Source: Smithella sp. ME-1 (GTDB lineage Bacteria > Desulfobacterota > Syntrophia > Syntrophales > Smithellaceae). Taken from it: a stretch of DNA of 6,399 bases. The stretch covers positions 1 to 6,399 of the forward strand of contig AWGX01000951.1 of NCBI GenBank assembly GCA_000495415.1, given 5' to 3'. The notes beneath the pieces are model-generated. The model worked only from the letters and a program-made list of their open reading frames with translations, had not been told where the DNA came from and did no database searches. A program made the translations under genes and the position numbers. Below are positions 5,445 through 6,399 of the stretch, piece after piece (positions within the stretch are counted from its first letter, which is position 1; every line of letters starts with the position of its first letter).

Positions 5445-6399
5445 CTATCGGGAAGGAGGTAATTTATACCCATTAGCCATGAATTGAAGCTCATATTCTT
5501 TCTGCCGGATATCATCTTCCATCGTTTGCAGGTGTTCTGTTTTTAGCTTGTAATAATCACTGATATTATTTTTATAGATATCGTAGACAACTCTTCCGGC
5601 ATCCGGATCCAGATTAACGTACAAAGTGAATACATTAAGAAGAACCTCCGGATTTTTTACATTCTGAAAGCGCAAAGGACCGAGATCAATTAAACTGATT
5701 TCCGGTGGAATGGTAGGAATCATTGATTTATGGATCAGGATAGCCGCATTCTGTTCAAAATATAAAAGCCGCCATTCATCGCTTCCCAGGAAATCAAAAA
5801 TCAAGGGAAGTTCCCGGTAATGGATTATGGCAATTTTGAAGGGATACTTCTTGTTAAAACGCTGCAAAGTTTCTCCGGTTATGGGGGTGCCGGTAAAAGC
5901 CCAGTAATCGGGAGCGATTTGTTTGCTATAAGGAACCATGCGGGGATCAATGAAAACTTTGTAGGCCGGATATAGATCCCACAACAGGTAACCGCCAATA
6001 ACATAGTCGTTAAATATCGGCCCGTCCAAACGGTATTTCTTCAAGAAAGATACTTCTTCTGCCGGGACGAAACTGTTTAGGCCGGCACCAAACCATTTGT
6101 TATCCGTATTGTATCTGAAAGTGAAATAGGAGATGTTGATAAAAAAGAAAATAAAAAGAAACAGAGATATAATGGTTGCTCTGTCGGTAATATTCTTCAA
6201 CTTCCAGCGGTGAATCAGGTAGAAGAACGAAAAAAAGAAACCAAAAGGGAAAAGATAACTTGCCCTGGTTGCCCTCATGCTTGCCCAATATAAAACAATA
6301 TTGGTTATCAGCAAAGTAAAATCACAGGTTCTTTTTTTTATTAATTCATAAAGAAAAAGGCAGCCGATGACAAACATCATTATGGTCATAATCCATGCA
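5445..6399 (-). CDS. C-terminal part of a GT-C-like polytopic membrane protein (5' end outside window)
   Basis: At least 317 residues are visible. The frame is open to the edge, with A-W-I before the first Met at 6389, so the real start probably lies beyond the window. Counting from that Met, about four hydrophobic segments lie within residues 1-90. They include MRATRASYLFPFGFFFSF, like the arginine-bearing membrane segment of such proteins. A soluble domain follows with NDYVIGGYLLW (127-137), KVFIDPRMVPYSKQI (144-158) and EWRLLYFEQNAAILI (205-219). Comparable NDY-GGYLIW and KVFIDGR blocks are recalled from large bacterial membrane proteins with a GT-C glycosyltransferase fold, which use lipid-linked sugar donors. 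The catalytic acidic loop would be in the missing N-terminal part, so enzyme activity is unproven. The tail (about 270-314) is charged and may be helical. The gene converges on the FadL-type gene and uses TAG as its stop. Confidence 0.65.
   Translation of the reverse strand, partial: AWIMTIMMFVIGCLFLYELIKKRTCDFTLLITNIVLYWASMRATRASYLFPFGFFFSFFYLIHRWKLKNITDRATIISLFLFIFFFINISYFTFRYNTDNKWFGAGLNSFVPAEEVSFLKKYRLDGPIFNDYVIGGYLLWDLYPAYKVFIDPRMVPYSKQIAPDYWAFTGTPITGETLQRFNKKYPFKIAIIHYRELPLIFDFLGSDEWRLLYFEQNAAILIHKSMIPTIPPEISLIDLGPLRFQNVKNPEVLLNVFTLYVNLDPDAGRVVYDIYKNNISDYYKLKTEHLQTMEDDIRQKEYELQFMANGYKLPPSR

Noticed and set aside
6100..6288. 62-codon minus-strand frame
   Set aside because: It lies inside the GT-C-like gene in another frame and is rich in Phe, Leu and Tyr simply because of the membrane-segment base pattern.

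Overview
The window is AT-rich bacterial chromosome from a Gram-negative organism: it encodes two outer-membrane beta-barrel proteins with export signals. The left edge carries what looks like the tail of an HD/HD-GYP signalling protein, and the right edge carries a GT-C-like polytopic membrane protein. This mix (a PF13557-type barrel, a long FadL-type barrel, an HD-GYP protein and a COG1408-type membrane phosphoesterase) fits a Desulfobacterota/deltaproteobacterium-like host, for example a Syntrophales relative. That placement is inference from family content and base composition, not from any search.

Layout from left to right. Positions 1-85 (+) are the last 27 codons of a gene entering from the left. 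A tRNA-Thr(CGT) with encoded CCA lies at 213-288 (-), behind a TTGACA-type promoter at 324-352 (-). A membrane-anchored metallophosphoesterase follows at 388-1509 (+); its best -10 box lies so close to the ATG that the mRNA may be leaderless. A 288-base gap holds small hairpins and a good sigma70-type promoter at 1631-1659. Next is a 423-residue outer-membrane pore at 1798-3069 (+): signal peptide, charged linker with three 16-residue tandem repeats, short coiled coil, then a barrel ending in Phe. After a 234-base gap with its own -10 box comes a 653-residue FadL/OmpP1-type barrel at 3304-5268 (+), closed by a strong intrinsic terminator at 5294-5333. The last gene, 5445 to beyond 6399, is on the minus strand, converges on the FadL-type gene, and continues past the right edge.

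The genes do not form one obvious operon. The two barrel genes point the same way but each has its own promoter-like sequence. The shared theme is the cell envelope: a membrane phosphoesterase, two outer-membrane pores, one probably for hydrophobic compounds, and a membrane glycosyltransferase-like protein. The observation most worth following is that the first barrel protein has the plan of FapF, the amyloid-secretion pore of Pseudomonas, but has no fap partner genes inside the window. No CRISPR array, insertion sequence, integrase, phage gene or wholly new multi-gene system is visible.
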